DNA of 64,000 nt from contig NC_134096.1 of assembly GCF_000715075.1 (NCBI RefSeq), forward strand, positions 41,117,804 to 41,181,803, in the 5' to 3' direction. This stretch comes from Nicotiana tabacum. Taxonomy: Eukaryota; Streptophyta; Magnoliopsida; Solanales; Solanaceae. The position numbers and the translations under genes were made by a program. The notes under the pieces are model-generated. The model saw only the letters and a list, made by a program, of their open reading frames with translations. It searched no databases and was not told the origin of the DNA. Of the stretch, positions 32,070 to 43,660 are shown in pieces (within the stretch, counting starts at the first letter, position 1; the number at the start of each line of letters is the position of its first letter).

Positions 32070-33329
32070 CCTCAAGTGTACGAGGCTGGCATAGGGGTGA
32101 AGGTCGAGACTCCTCGTGACGCCGGATCTGCCCCACCCGGTGTCATAGAAATTTCAGGATCGCCCTCGTTCACGGAGTCCATGTTTGATGAAGCCCGAGA
32201 GACGAAAGAGCGATCCAATGAAGGGGTACATGGAGCGGACGATCCCCTTCGATGCTTCTTTGATGGTATAGACTCAACTGTCCTGGAAGACTTCACCGAG
32301 TTGGGCGATTTAGAGGTGCCGAGGAAAAGTCCATCCTCGGAGGTTGGTGGGCCAAACCCGAGTTTGAGGTTGATCACTCGGTTCCCCGATCCGAGCACAG
32401 ATCCTGGACAAAAGCGATCAGTTGTTATCACTATACCGAAGGTTTCCCGGGTTCTTTCCACCCCTATAAGGGTGGCTACCTACCTCTAATGCCTGCTAAC
32501 TGAAGAAGACCACACAAAAATGAATGGTGTGGATGCGCCATGCTTGTTCAACGAAGCACAACGGGCGCTGAACCGGATGAGGCATTATCACACTCATTTA
32601 TCTTCGAATTTAGGTTTTTGATGACTCTAATGCTTTCTCTTTTTCACATTTTGCAAGCCTTGGTGCTTCATCATGAAACCTTTCTCCGGTACCGAGATGA
32701 GCTTAGCCAACTCGAGGCCAAGGTCAAACAGCTTTTTGAGAAGAGAGATATGTATAAGCTTCTCAGCGAGCAACGCGAAGGAGAAGTCAGGAACCTTCGA
32801 GCCGAGTTGGATGCGGCCTAGAAAGAACATGCCAACAATGTGGAACAGGTAAATATCTTTGAAGTTAGTGATGACGAGTTAGACATGGTGACTAACGATC
32901 GGAACTCACAGGTCTAGCAGAAGGTTGATCGGGTCGACCATCTTCGAGCCGAGATGGACGAGGTTGCCGAACGGGATACCCTTGCCAAGGAGCTTAAAGC
33001 GACCAAGTCAATGGCGGAAATAACCAGAGCCGATGATGAAGGGATGGTGGCCCAGTACAAAGCTGACGCTGAGGCAGCCCAAGACCGCCTAAAAGTCATT
33101 GCTGATTATGTAAAAATGTAGTCCCGAAGGGAGGCTCTTGAGGAAGTTCATGCCCGGGGTTTTGACTTAACGGTCGAGATCGAAAATGTTAAGAGGCTCG
33201 AGGGTGAAGCCCAAAAATTGGCATATCCCGAGGACTAGGAAAGCTCTGAGTGTTCCGATGGATTCAAGGGCGGAGAAGACCCCGACGGTCCCGGTGATGA
33301 GGCAAGCTCCGGCGAAGATCAATCTTAGG
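32070..33329 (+). pseudogene. E6 antisense ORF, second part (acidic coiled-coil)
   Basis: This is the continuation of 22566-23862 after E4. It encodes an acidic stretch (DEARETKERSNEG, FTELGDLEVPRKSPSSE). A long coiled-coil-like region rich in Glu, Lys, Ala and Leu follows (YRDELSQLEAKVKQLFEKRD, EGEVRNLRAELDAA, AQDRLKVIADYVKM). It ends with an acidic Ser/Gly tail, GEDPDGPGDEASSGEDQS, and a stop at 33329. Stops at about 32487, 32819 and 33118 break the frame. The piece 32587-32657 looks like a decayed intron: it ends TTTTGCAAG before the conserved VLHHETFLRYRDEL. Similar proteins are common as unnamed plant predictions. Confidence 0.75.
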
Positions 33330-34512
33330 TTTCTTATATATTTTTCTTTGCTTTTGTATTTTTATATGTCTTGTTGAGGCCGTTTGGCCTTTGTAAAGAT
33401 CTTTATATATATATATATACAAGGCTTTTCTTTTTTCCCTTTGGAAATTTCAAGTTTTGTTTCTTTTGGATTTTTCTTTACGATTGCAAAGATTTCAAAT
33501 GCCTTAGCACGTAGTAATAAGGTCTTGTTTGGAGGTTCAAACAAGTGTCGTTATCGATGTGACATAATTCGTGGGGTCTTCGTATGAACGAAAGCTTTTC
33601 CTAAAGTACTTATTTAGAAGTTTTAAGATTATAGTTTTGTCGAGGGTAGCCTTTGGACCGGTTTGGAAATTTTGAAGGCCTTATGTTTTGGTTACGGGTT
33701 TCGGACGTCTCCGAGCTGTTTCTAGGATGGTTGTAGCCTTTTACGTTTAGGTATTTCCTAATAGGCTTGTTAACCCGGGCTTCGATGCCAGAGCCATCCG
33801 AGATTGCCTAGGACAACATTCCCCGAATGGGGTGGCCGTAGCCTTTTAAAGATCAGGCACTGCTTAATAGGCTTTTGTGCCCCCAGGCTTCGATAGCCCG
33901 AGCCGTCTGAGTTTGCCTTGGGCGATAGTCCCCGAGTGGGGTGATACCTTGGATCCGGATAGTGGTGGGCCTTGGGCCCGATGTCCTTAAGGAGAAAAAT
34001 GTGATAGCTTTTAAGAGACAAAATATATATCTGCAAGGTACAAACTTTCTTTCATTTTTGTGTGCAACATACAAGATGGAAAATGTGTTCAAGATTCGTG
34101 TTATGGATTAAGTGGTCTACGTGGGCACAGTTCATTTCACTGCTTGGCCCTTACAATAAATCCTATCAACTAAGCTCGGGCTGTTTGAGTATAACATTTC
34201 CTTCCTTGATAAAATCATTATCAAGGGTGGTGGCCCCCAGTATTCAAGGCCGATCGTAGGGAGGGCTCGGATATTGTTGATGTGACCCTTGACTTCAGTT
34301 CATAGCAAGTCTTCAATTCTAAGTTAGCACGATCTATTGTTTCCTCGTTAAAAACCTTACTAGAAAACCCATTAGGTACAAAACCGGTCCAAGGGAAAAA
34401 GAGTGCAACGTGTGCTTTAAGGCTAATAACTGCATCATTCTTTGGTCGTTGCCTGCAAGTGTTAGTTCAATTTGTAATATTAGGTAAAGAAAATATCGAA
34501 TGGGGTTGTACC
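33330..34512. other. Spacer between convergent E6 antisense ORF and pol
   Basis: Non-coding, 1.2 kb. It starts with a T-rich region and a TATATA run (33403-33419) that could serve as 3' untranslated sequence of the antisense ORF. It includes a two-copy repeat of about 105 bp (33728-33945). The equivalent spacer in E7 is 59188-59937. Confidence 0.55.
33728..33945. repeat. Two-copy imperfect tandem repeat, about 105-110 bp
   Basis: Both copies contain GTAGCCTTTTA, CTAATAGGCTT or TTAATAGGCTT, GGCTTCGAT, a GCC-rich segment and CCCCGAATGGGGTG or CCCCGAGTGGGGTG. The last is a perfect short hairpin in each copy. Confidence 0.75.
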
Positions 34513-35700
34513 TTAGGGGTAGTACCATTTTAAGTGGGTCACGTTCTAGTTGTACGATAGTTGCTCATCGTTCCCGGCTTCGAGTTTGTATGATCCTTTG
34601 CCGGTGATCTCGATAATTCGATATAGACCTTCCCAATTCAGTCCCAGTTTGCCTTCGTTAATATTGAAGTGTCGGAGGTTATCTCTCCAGTTATAATATC
34701 TTGCGATCCATTGTTTTTCGGCGTCCAACTGGACGAGAGCGGCCTCGCGCCTCTCGTCCAACAGTTCCAGGCTCAAGCTCATAGCCTCATCGTTTGACTC
34801 TTTGGTCACATATCAGAACCTGAGACTCGGTTCCCCTACTTCGATATGTATTAACGCTTTGGAACCGTAGACCAACGAGAATGGGGTAGCCCCGGTACAA
34901 GATTTTGAGGTCGTTCGATATGCCTATAGGACTTCGGGCAAAACTTCTTTCCATTTCCCCTTGGTGTCGACCAACCTCTTCTTATGATTTTGGAGTATGG
35001 TTTTGTTCATAGACTATGTCTGCCCGTTCCCACTGGGTGGTAGGGTGTCGATAGGATCCCTTTGATCTTATGGTCTTTGAAAAATTTACTCACTTTACTA
35101 TCGACGAACTGCTTCCCATTGTCGCACACGATCTCGGCCGGCATTCAGAGCTAGCATATTATGTGGTCCCAAATGAAGTCAATAACTTCTTTCTCCCTGA
35201 CTTTCTCAAATGCCTGAGCTTTCACCCATTTAGAATAATAGTCAGTCATAAATAATATAAATTGAGCCCTACCGGATGTCCATAGCATGGGGCCAACGAT
35301 GTTCATCCCCCATTTCATGAATGGACAGGGTGACAAGATCAAATGCAGCAGCTCCCCGGGCTGATGAATCATCGGTGCATGTCTCTGACATCCGTCACAT
35401 TTTTGCACTAACTCCTTCGCGTCTTTTTCCATGTCGATCTAGTAGTATCAAGATCTGATTATCTTACAAACAAACGATTCGGCACCTGAATGATTCCCGT
35501 AGGTGCTTTCGTGAACTTTACTCAAAACATACTTGGTATCTCTTAGTCCTAGACATATGGTGAGTGGGCCATCGAATGTTTTCCTGAATAGGGTGTTGTC
35601 TTCGGACAAACTAAACCTGGCCACCTTCGTACGTAGAGCTCTCAATTTTTTAGGGTTTGAGGGCAGTTTTCCGGTCTTCAGGTAATCTATATACTTGTTT
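34513..35700 (-). pseudogene. E6 integrase (Tat lineage)
   Basis: Minus-strand integrase. The zinc finger has VHESTYGNHSG and KCDGCQRH, all four ligands seen. In the core, the first catalytic position reads MNIVGPM, where the lineage has MDIVGP, so an aspartate has become asparagine. The second block EIVCDNGKQF is readable near 35110. The C-terminal part has NEAMSLSLELLDERREAALVQ-type sequence and KLGLNWEGLYRI, ending near 34513 with NVTHLKWYYP. Frames are broken near 34810, 35040, 35150 and 35440. No chromodomain is present, as expected for Tat. Confidence 0.85.
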
Positions 35701-35702
35701 CT

Positions 35703-36347
35703 CTAGTCCCAGGTTAAGCTTGTCGAGTTTATCTCGGCATGGCCTTCTTCCACTATCGATTTCATAAGTTGTACGACCGTTCCCGAGTTGAATTCATCGT
35801 AATCAACCGACGATGCTATGTTGGCAAGAGCATCGACTTCGTTGTTTTGATCTCGAGGTACATGTTGCAAAGTCCACTCCTTGAACTGATGTAACGTTAC
35901 ATGTAGTTTGTCCAGGTACCTTCGCATTTGTTCCTTTTTGACTTCGAACGTTCCATTGACATGGTTCACCACAAGGAGGGAATCGCACTTAGCTTCAATC
36001 AACTCGGCTCCCAGGCTTTTAGCCAGTTCGAAACCTGCAATCACAGATTCATACTCGGCCTCGTTGTTAGTCAATTTTACAGTTCTAATAGATTGCCTAA
36101 CTACATTACCCGTTCGTTGCTTCAACACAATGCCAAGTTCGGACCCTTTTACATTCGAGGCACCATCCGTAAAGAGGGTCAAGATTCCGGAGGAGGTCCC
36201 TGAGTTCAACAACAACTCCTTCTCGACCTTGGGTATCAGGGCTGGCATGAAGTCGGCTATGAAGTCTGCCAAAATTTGAGATTTGATGGCGGTTCGGGGT
36301 CGATACTCGATATCGTACCCGCTGATTTCCACGGCCCATTTGGTCAA
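35703..36347 (-). pseudogene. E6 second RNase H (archaeal-like, Tat-specific)
   Basis: A single 214-residue frame contains a full second RNase H: LTLFTDGASNVKGSELG, NNEAEYESVIAGFELAKSLG, KCDSLLVVNHVNGTF and VPRDQNNEVDALANIAS. All four acidic catalytic positions (D, E, D, D) are visible. Tat elements are known to carry this extra domain between the ordinary RNase H and integrase. The linker before it starts MTKWAVEISGYDIEYRPR, the remnant connection typical of the lineage. This is the best-preserved part of E6. Confidence 0.88.
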
Positions 36348-37720
36348 TTGTCACGAAAGTTTGGGCTTATGCATTATGTTCTTCAACTAGTAAGTCGTCA
36401 TAGCGCATATGGGATGGCATTAAAAATACAGTTTTAACTTCCTAAAGGCGCTTAGCAAAGCGAGCGCCAGTTTTTCCTGGTGAGGATACCTAGTTTCGGC
36501 CTCGCCCAGAGTTCTGCTAACATAGTAGATAGGAAATTGCATACCTTCTTCTTCCCGGACCAGGACTCCACTTACCGCTATCTCGGATACCGCTAAGTAC
36601 AGGTACAACTGTTCATCTACCTTTGGAGTATGAAGCAAAGGCGGGCTTGAAAAGTACTGCTTGAGTTCTTCCAAGGCTTGTTGACACTCCGGGGTCCATG
36701 AAAAATTAATCTTCTTCTTCAATAACGAGAATAACCGATGGATCTTGCCGGAGGACCTTGAAATGAATCGGCCCAAAGAGGCTATGCGCCCGGTTAACCT
36801 TTGAATGGCCTTGACATTGTCCACCAATGTAATGTTCTTTATGCCCGTGATTTTATCGGGGTTCATCTCAATTCCCCGGTTAGACACCATAAATCTGAGA
36901 AATTGCCTCTTTGGGCACCATAGATCAAAGGTTAGACACCATAGATCCAACTCCGAACACGCATTTCTCCGGGTCCAGCTTCATATTGTATTTCTTCAAT
37001 ATGTTGAAGGTTTCCTGCAAATATTTCAAATGGTCCTCTGCTTGCAGGGACTTAACTAATATATCGTCAATGTAAACCTCCATCGAATTTCGTATTTGTT
37101 CTTCGAACATCCGATTTACTAGGCGTTGGTAAGTGGCACCGGCATTTTTTAGTCCGAATGGCATCATGTTATAGCAGTAGGTGCCTTACTTAGTGATGAA
37201 GGGTGTCTTTTCTTTGTCTCCCGGGTTCATCCGAATTTTGTTGTACCCGGAATAGGCATCAAGAAAATTGAGGATCTCGTGGCCGGCCATTGTATCGATC
37301 ATGAGATCGATGTTGGGCAGAGGGAAAGAGTTGTTGGGGCATGCCTTATTCAAGTCTTTGTAATCTACACACACTCTAAATTTATTCTCCTTTTTAGGGA
37401 CAACCACTATGTTTGCTAACCAATCCGGGTACTTAACTTCCCAAATGGACCCTATTTTAAGGAGTTTAGATACCTCGTCTTTGATGAATGTATGCTTGAC
37501 TTCGGACTGAGGCCTCTTTTTCTGTTTGACCGGGTGGATATTTCGATCTAGACTCAGCTTATGAGTAGTTATTTCCGGCGGGATCCTTGTCATGTCGATG
37601 TGGGACCAAGCAAAACAATCTATGTTAGCCATAAGGAATTTAATGAGTTTCTTCCTGAACTCGGGGTGGTATACCTTATGACAGGGCAGGTGCTCGATCA
37701 ATATGACTTGCTCCAGTTCT
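36348..37720 (-). pseudogene. E6 reverse transcriptase and first RNase H
   Basis: Minus strand. RT starts upstream of VYHPEFRKKLIKFLMANIDCFAW (37701) and continues through FRVCVDYKDLNKACPNNSF, LPNIDLMIDTMAGHEILNFLDAYSGYN, MMPFGLKNAGATYQRLVN and the intact catalytic VYIDDILVKS. The connection and first RNase H follow at 36950-36420: GRIASLGRFISRSSGK, FSWTPECQQALEELKQYFSSPP, YPHQEKLALALLSAFRKL. A short imperfect duplication (TTAGACACCATA twice near 36880-36950) disrupts the join at about 36925. A stop follows PFITK near 37186. Confidence 0.88.
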
Positions 37721-38391
37721 TTGACCGTTGATTTGGTGGCATCGGAATCATCGGGGACTATGAAAGATCTGGGAACTCCGTAGTCGTCCTCCTCATCTAT
37801 CCCCTACTTCTCCGGTTTGGCCGGTGTCAGTGATTGCTATTTGGTTCCTTCCTTGGTGACCGAACTCTGATCCTTTGGTTTAGAAAGTGCGGATATCGGA
37901 ACCACTTTGTCAACTGCGAACATCTCCTTTGCGGCTGGTTGTTCTCCGTAAATTGTTTTAATCCCTCCTGGCATTGGGAATTTCAACACCTAGTGTAGTA
38001 TCGAGGGCACCGCCCTCATGTTGTGAATCCACGACCTCCCAAACAGAGCGTTGTATCTCATATCTCCTTCGATCATGTAGAACTTTGCTTCCTAAATGGT
38101 TCCGGCAGTGTTCACCGATAATGTTATCTCTCCGTTAGTGGTCTTACATGTCATATTGAATCCGTTAAGAACTCGGACTGCAGGCACAATTTGGTCTTGC
38201 ATACCCAGCTGCTCTACGACTCTCGATCTAATAATATTGGCGGAGCTACCTAGATCAATTAACACACACTTAACTCGAGACTTATTTATGAGTACATATA
38301 TTACCAGTGCATCGTTGTGTGGCTGTACGATGCCTTCGATGTCCTCATCGTTGAAAGATAAGGTCCTTCGAGCACGTAATCTCGAGTTCAT
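37721..38391 (-). pseudogene. E6 protease and linker to RT
   Basis: The ORF at 38391-38092 has the Tat protease landmarks: a TLSFNDEDIEGIVQPHNDAL approach, then VKCVLIDLGSSANII (catalytic aspartate present; leucine where proline is common) and RSRVVEQLGMQDQIVPAVRVL. The region to 37721 is the linker to RT, with readable pieces in changing frames. Confidence 0.8.
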
Positions 38392-39025
38392 TTTTCTATA
38401 GTAATGGAAACTTTGGTGCGCCTTAACATCGGCCCTTGGGGGACGTCGACCCCACCGATGATCATGTTAATGATGTGCTGAGGTTCCTCTTGCTTGATCT
38501 GCTTATTAGAGTTCACATTCCTGAAATGGTTTTTGGCTCGGTCACTCAAGAACTCTCGGAGATGTCCGTTGTTGAATAAATGGGCTACTTCCTCCCTCAA
38601 TTGTAAGCAATCTTCCGTTATGTGGCTGTGAATGACATGATATTTACACATTAGGTTGGGGTCCCTTTGGGCTGGATCAGACAATAGAGGTCGAGGTCAC
38701 TTGGTGTCTTTCATGCGTCTGATGGCAGATATGATAGAAGCGACATCGACGTTGAAGTTGTACTCCGATAACTTTGGCGCTTCCCTAGGTCAGATAGGCC
38801 TGTCAAAACTGCTTTTGCTCACGAGTCTTAGGCTATTTTAACCTCGATCGCTTCTTCTTTCACTTCTCACAGGGTTTGATCCGGACCCACTACCTTTTCG
38901 GTCTCCATTGTATGGTTGATACAGATCCCTATTTGATCTCGGTTCACGATCAATGTCTCTCTTAGATCTATCGATAGCTCTGACGGAATAAACGAACCCG
39001 GAAGGGGCCCCAAGTTGATCATCTT
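38388..39025 (-). pseudogene. E6 gag, C-terminal part with zinc-knuckle-like motif
   Basis: Minus strand. DDQLGAPSGFVYSVRAIDRSK continues directly from the gag sequence at 47743 once E5 is removed. An Arg/Asp-rich segment follows (SKRDIDREPRSNRDLYQPYNGDR). Next is CKYHVIHSHITEDCLQLREEVA, the CxxH...HxxxxC-type knuckle of Tat Gag, and MIIGGVDVPQGPMLRRTKVSI leading to protease. Stops and a frame change occur near 38700-38840. Confidence 0.83.
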
Positions 39026-40938
39026 TGGCACGACCCAAACCGATGGGCCATGAAGAATGCCCGGGTCTTACCTGTCGAATACCCTTAAGCATGCGTCTAA
39101 GATATAAACATGAATAACATCTACTTAATTAAGAGAATAACATGTGTGAGGGAAACGTTTCCAAAAGACATATATACATATACGTGTGGAATACGTAGGG
39201 CGAGCCGACAAGGCTATATATCCAACTATACATACTGTCTATAGACCTCTAATAGAATATGCAAATGTACAAGGACGAGACTACGCTCCGTCATACCCAT
39301 ATATGTATACAAACATATCGTACCAAAATCAAAAGTAGCTCCGGATCAAATGGAGCACCCCAACTCTCGTTGATCAAAGATCTTAAGGAGGGGGACCGTC
39401 AGCTTGTCTACCTGCACCTACGGGCATGAAACGTAGGCCCCGGGAAATAGGGCGTCAGTACGAATAATGTACCGAGTATGTAAGGCATGAAAGCCAGTAC
39501 ATAAAAGACATAGATGAAGCATGAAATAAAGAATTCTGCCTGTAAGTCTAAATAACTTTGTAAATCCTAAAATATTTATAATGCCATACACGTACGTATA
39601 AATCTTGTGTTATGCATAGGTATAGGTGTACATGACATCATCAAGCCTCTGAGGGCATCCCATCATATCATATCGGCCACTGTGGGTAAAATCATCAACA
39701 TATACCAACTGATCAGGTAGTGGTGCGTATATAACGTTGTATCCTTTTCCCATATCCCATATACATATAATATACACATATATAACGACATCTGGTCATG
39801 GGTCAATGTACATGTATAAATGAATGAAATGCATAAGAAATACGTTAATAAGACTTCTCGGTATGTCATAAGATCAATATGCCTTCGGATAAATTTTATC
39901 AACTACGTATTTTTCTGAGACCCATGAACAGAAGATATAATAATAATTCACATGGGGAATAAAGAACATAGGCACTCCTAGTACTTCTATGAATAGAGTT
40001 ATTTATGAAAGCTGTGTTTTTGCTCGGTTTGTTTGTATCGTATGAATCATGCCAAAAAGAAAGAAGGGATAGCCTTAATATACCTGAACCGATTCTCTCG
40101 ACAATCCTTCAAACACACGCCAATCGTGATGAAACACGTAACAACGAGATCGAAATAGGGAACAATCCATATGATATTATTGAAAAAGATTGCACCGTAC
40201 CCCCTTAGAATCGCAAATCCCATGTTGCTATAATATTAAGTAGTCTTCGTATGAAATGCTTGAAGCAGTAACGTTGCTATTGCAAAATCATCTTTGTTGA
40301 AGCTTTTTTCCTAAGATGTGAGCAATGCAATAACGTTGCTATTGCAAAATTATCTTTGCTGAAGTTTTTTCTTATGATGTGAGCAATTGATTTTGTGAAT
40401 TAGAAAGGTTACCTTTAACCTTTAGGTGGGCCCCACTTTCATAAGATGACTAAGCCACCAATGTCTCTTAATGTGCCACCTTATAATGTGGACTTAGGAG
40501 TCACAATTTGGCTGCCACGTTAAGGCTTATCCAAAAGCCTTAATTAATCACCTACCAATTCCTTAATTAACTAGTTAATCTTCCATTAACCAATAATTAA
40601 CTAATTACCCACCTAATTAAGAATTATCTCAAATTACTTAAAATATTGCTCACTTTTAACACACTTTATGTACCCTACTATCGTGGTCATGGAGTACTTT
40701 GTATGGCACTTGTCCATAATTATCGGGTAATATGGCTCGGATCGTATTATATCCCAAATTGACAACTTTCACCGAAATTCATTTTCTTTGATTCATTTAC
40801 CCTTTAACCTTTATGGCACTTACTTATCGCCTGTTATAAATAGCATAAATGCTTATAACCTCAAGATAATCTCATCCCTGAGTCTACGTCGATTAACTGA
40901 CGACGAACCTTTAACGTACGAAAACACTAAATGTAACA
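39026..40938 (-). mobile_element. E5 3' LTR
   Basis: It runs TGGCACGACCC to AAATGTAACA; the first bases are mutated from TGTCACG. It holds a tandem duplication of about 60 bp (AACGTTGCTATTGCAAAATC, starting near 40271 and 40333). It has a 25-base segment near 39125 that the partner LTR lacks. Confidence 0.9.
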
Positions 40939-40950
40939 TCCCTCCCCCCT
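40939..40950 (-). other. E5 polypurine tract
   Basis: On the minus strand, AGGGGGGAGGGA directly precedes TGTTACATTT, the LTR start. CATTCGAGGATGAATG lies just upstream, as in E4. Confidence 0.88.
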
Positions 40951-41149
40951 AGAAACATTCATCCTCGAATGTTTAACTCCCCTGGATCTATATGAATTTT
41001 GGCAGAGTCACCTTTGTAACAGTAATATTATCAATCGTTCATGTATAGAACTCAGTTATTCAACGCCACATTTTGCCACAATCATCAATCACGACAACGG
41101 CCTCACACGACTAGTGAAAATAAATAACACAAGAAACCATACTCGTACC

Positions 41150-42480
41150 TTAGGGGTGTGATGTCTCAGTTGGATCCTTCTCTGGAAGAGGAAATAAGTG
41201 AGGATACCTAGACATTGTGTCTTCTTCGGCTTCCCAAGTCATTTCTTCCACATTATTGTTTCTCCAAAGTACTTTCACCGAAGCTACGTCTTTAGTTCTC
41301 AATCTTCGAACATGTTTATCTCGTATAGCAATGGGCGTTTCCTCATACGATAGCTGTTCTTTGACCTGATCATCATCAACTGACACAACTCTGGAAGGAT
41401 CTCTGATACATTTATGGAGCATAGACACATGAAAGACTGGATGTACAGATTCCAAGTCAGAAACTCATATGATACCTGGCCTACCTTGCGTATGATCTTA
41501 TATAGTCCAATGTACCGAGGGCTAAGTTTTCCTTTCTTTCCAAACCTCATAATGCCTTTCATCGGTGATACCTTTAGGAATACCCAATCGTCAACCTGGA
41601 ACTTCAAGTCTCATTGTCGATTATCCGCATAAGACTTTTGACGGCTTTGAGCTGCTAACAGCCTTTCCTGTATAATCTTAATCTTCTGAATTGCGTGTTA
41701 TACCAATTCTGGTCCTACTAATTCAGTTTTCCCAACATCGAACCATCCTATAGGCGACCTACAATTCCGTCTGAAAAGAGCTTCGTATGGAGCCATCTGA
41801 ATATTGGAATGATAGCTATTATTATACGCGAACTCAATAAGCGGCAGATAATCATCCTAGCTACCCTTGAAGTCTATCACACAGGCCCGTAACATATCCT
41901 CAAGTGTCTAAATAGTACGCTCAGCCTGTCCGTCTGTCTGGGGATGAAAAGTCGTACTAAGACTTACCTGAGTCCCCAATTCTTTTTGGAAAGACCTCCA
42001 GAAATTAGCTGTAAACTAAGCTCCTCTATCCGAGATAATAGATATAGGGACACCATGAAGTCATACTATCTCCTTAATGTAAAGCCTTGCATAATCCTCT
42101 GCGGAATATGTAGTCCTAACAGGCAGAAAATGGGCTGATTTTTTAAGTCTATCAACAATCACCCATATAGAATCGAACTTACGTTGGGTACGAGGTAAGC
42201 CTACAATGAAATCCATATTGATTACTTTCCACTTACAAGTCAAAATCTCTATAGCCTGCAATAATCCACCGGGTTTTTGATGCTCAATCTTAACTTGCTG
42301 GCAGTTAGGGAATTGAGCAACAAACTCTGCTACATCCTTTTTCATTACGTCCCACCAATATATTTCCCTAATATCATGATACATCTTTGTTGGTCCTGGA
42401 TGGATAGAATAACGAGAATAGTGAGTTTCTCCCATAACCTGTCGACACAGCCCTGCAACATTAGGGACACATAATCATCA
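41150..42480 (-). pseudogene. E5 integrase with chromodomain
   Basis: Minus-strand order: zinc finger with YSIHPGPTKMYHDI and FPNCQQVKIEHQKPGG (first finger cysteine replaced by phenylalanine); core with INMDFIVGLPRTQRKFDSIW, then ISIISDRGA, a stop, and [16 protein letters not shown]. The linker is MRFGKKGKLSPRYIGLYKI, followed by ESVHPVFHVSMLHKC. The C-terminal chromodomain is VKVLWRNNNVEEMTWEAEED, well preserved and ending at 41150. At least five stops and a frame change at about 41455 make it non-functional. Confidence 0.9.
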
Positions 42481-43202
42481 TTGATATCTGAGGACCCCAT
42501 ATTCTGTAATCTCAAACGGCGTCTTCTCCTTCTGAGGGGTTGTATCCCTGTAATAAGCTAACACAGGATCCTCGTATTGGCGTTCCTTCACTTCAGTTAC
42601 TAAAGAAGATGTTGCCGTGTCCTGAATAGTAATTTCAGGTATCAACTGAATCCAATGATCGAACTCCAAGACTAGCTAGCCGATGAATCTCATGGGCTAT
42701 TCCCCTCTTATCTGGTTGTAAATATGACAAGCTACCCATAGATCTACGGCTGAGGGCGTCGGCTACTACATTCACCTTCCCCGGATGATATAAAATATCA
42801 ACGTCATAGTCTTTAAGTAGCTCCAACCATCTATTTTGGCATAAATTCAAGTCCTTTTGCTTGAAGATATACTGAAGGCTCATATGATCCGTATAGATAT
42901 CAGAACGAATGCCATACAAATAGTGACTTCACATCTTTAGTGCATGAATCACCGCGGCTAACTCTATATTATGGGTTGGGAAATTCTTCTCATGCTTTCT
43001 TAGTTGTCTAGAAGCATAAGCTACAACCTTACCATGCTGCATCAGTACACAACCCAACTCCACGCCCGAAGCATCACAATATATAACATAACCATCGGTT
43101 CCCTCTGGGAGTATTAGAACTGGTGTTGAAGTTAGTCCATCCTTCAATGCCTGGAAACTCCGTTTGCAAGCATCAGTGCATTGAAACTTAGCTTCCTTCA
43201 AA
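42481..43202 (-). pseudogene. E5 RNase H
   Basis: Minus strand [20 protein letters not shown] leads to the RNase H fold: [60 protein letters not shown] and [18 protein letters not shown], then [16 protein letters not shown]. It closely resembles E1, so E1 and E5 are the same lineage. One stop lies at about 42929. The upstream edge at 43202 meets foreign sequence. Confidence 0.88.
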
Positions 43203-43660
43203 GTCACCTTACATAGGTATTCTAATCTTTTACAATTAATTAAATCCCCCCCCCTTTTCAAGTCATTACTCAATCGAAGGCCCAAACGTCATCCTTTATC
43301 TATCACAATTATTCCCTTATTCCACTACCAGGACAGCATTCCATCCCTTCTAAATACTACTAGTCTTAGACTCCTTTGAGTTCATTCAGGCTATACAGAG
43401 CTTTCTATAACTTAGAGAAACCATTAGCTCTCTTGTTTTCATGGGCTTAATCCCGAGGACTTATCCATTCTCATCATCTTCTCACTCACCTTTTCTTATC
43501 CTTACTCCTGTCTTCCTAAAACCTTGTCACTCTACCATACTTTAGCTTGCGATCTACACCTATCTATTTATACTTATTCGCAACCTTCCTTCAACTTGCT
43601 TGTACCATAGATTTCCTTATGTTATTATGGAACATTAAGGGAGACATCACATCATCACCA
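43203..43660. mobile_element. E4-type DNA inserted between E5 RT and RNase H
   Basis: The pol frame stops at APLAKVV on one side and resumes at VTLKEAKFQ on the other. In between lie about 458 bases of non-coding DNA. Of these, 43362-43660 match E4 core 26560-26833, including CTTAGACTCCTTTGAGTTCA and TACTTTAGCTTGCGA. No LTR ends or target duplication border it. Confidence 0.82.

Noticed and set aside
33403..33419. TATATA run as a promoter
   Set aside because: It is a simple dinucleotide run directly after the end of the antisense ORF, with no ORF downstream on the plus strand.
35908..36279. 123-codon plus-strand ORF opposite E6 RNase H
   Set aside because: It is a shadow of the well-supported minus-strand second RNase H.
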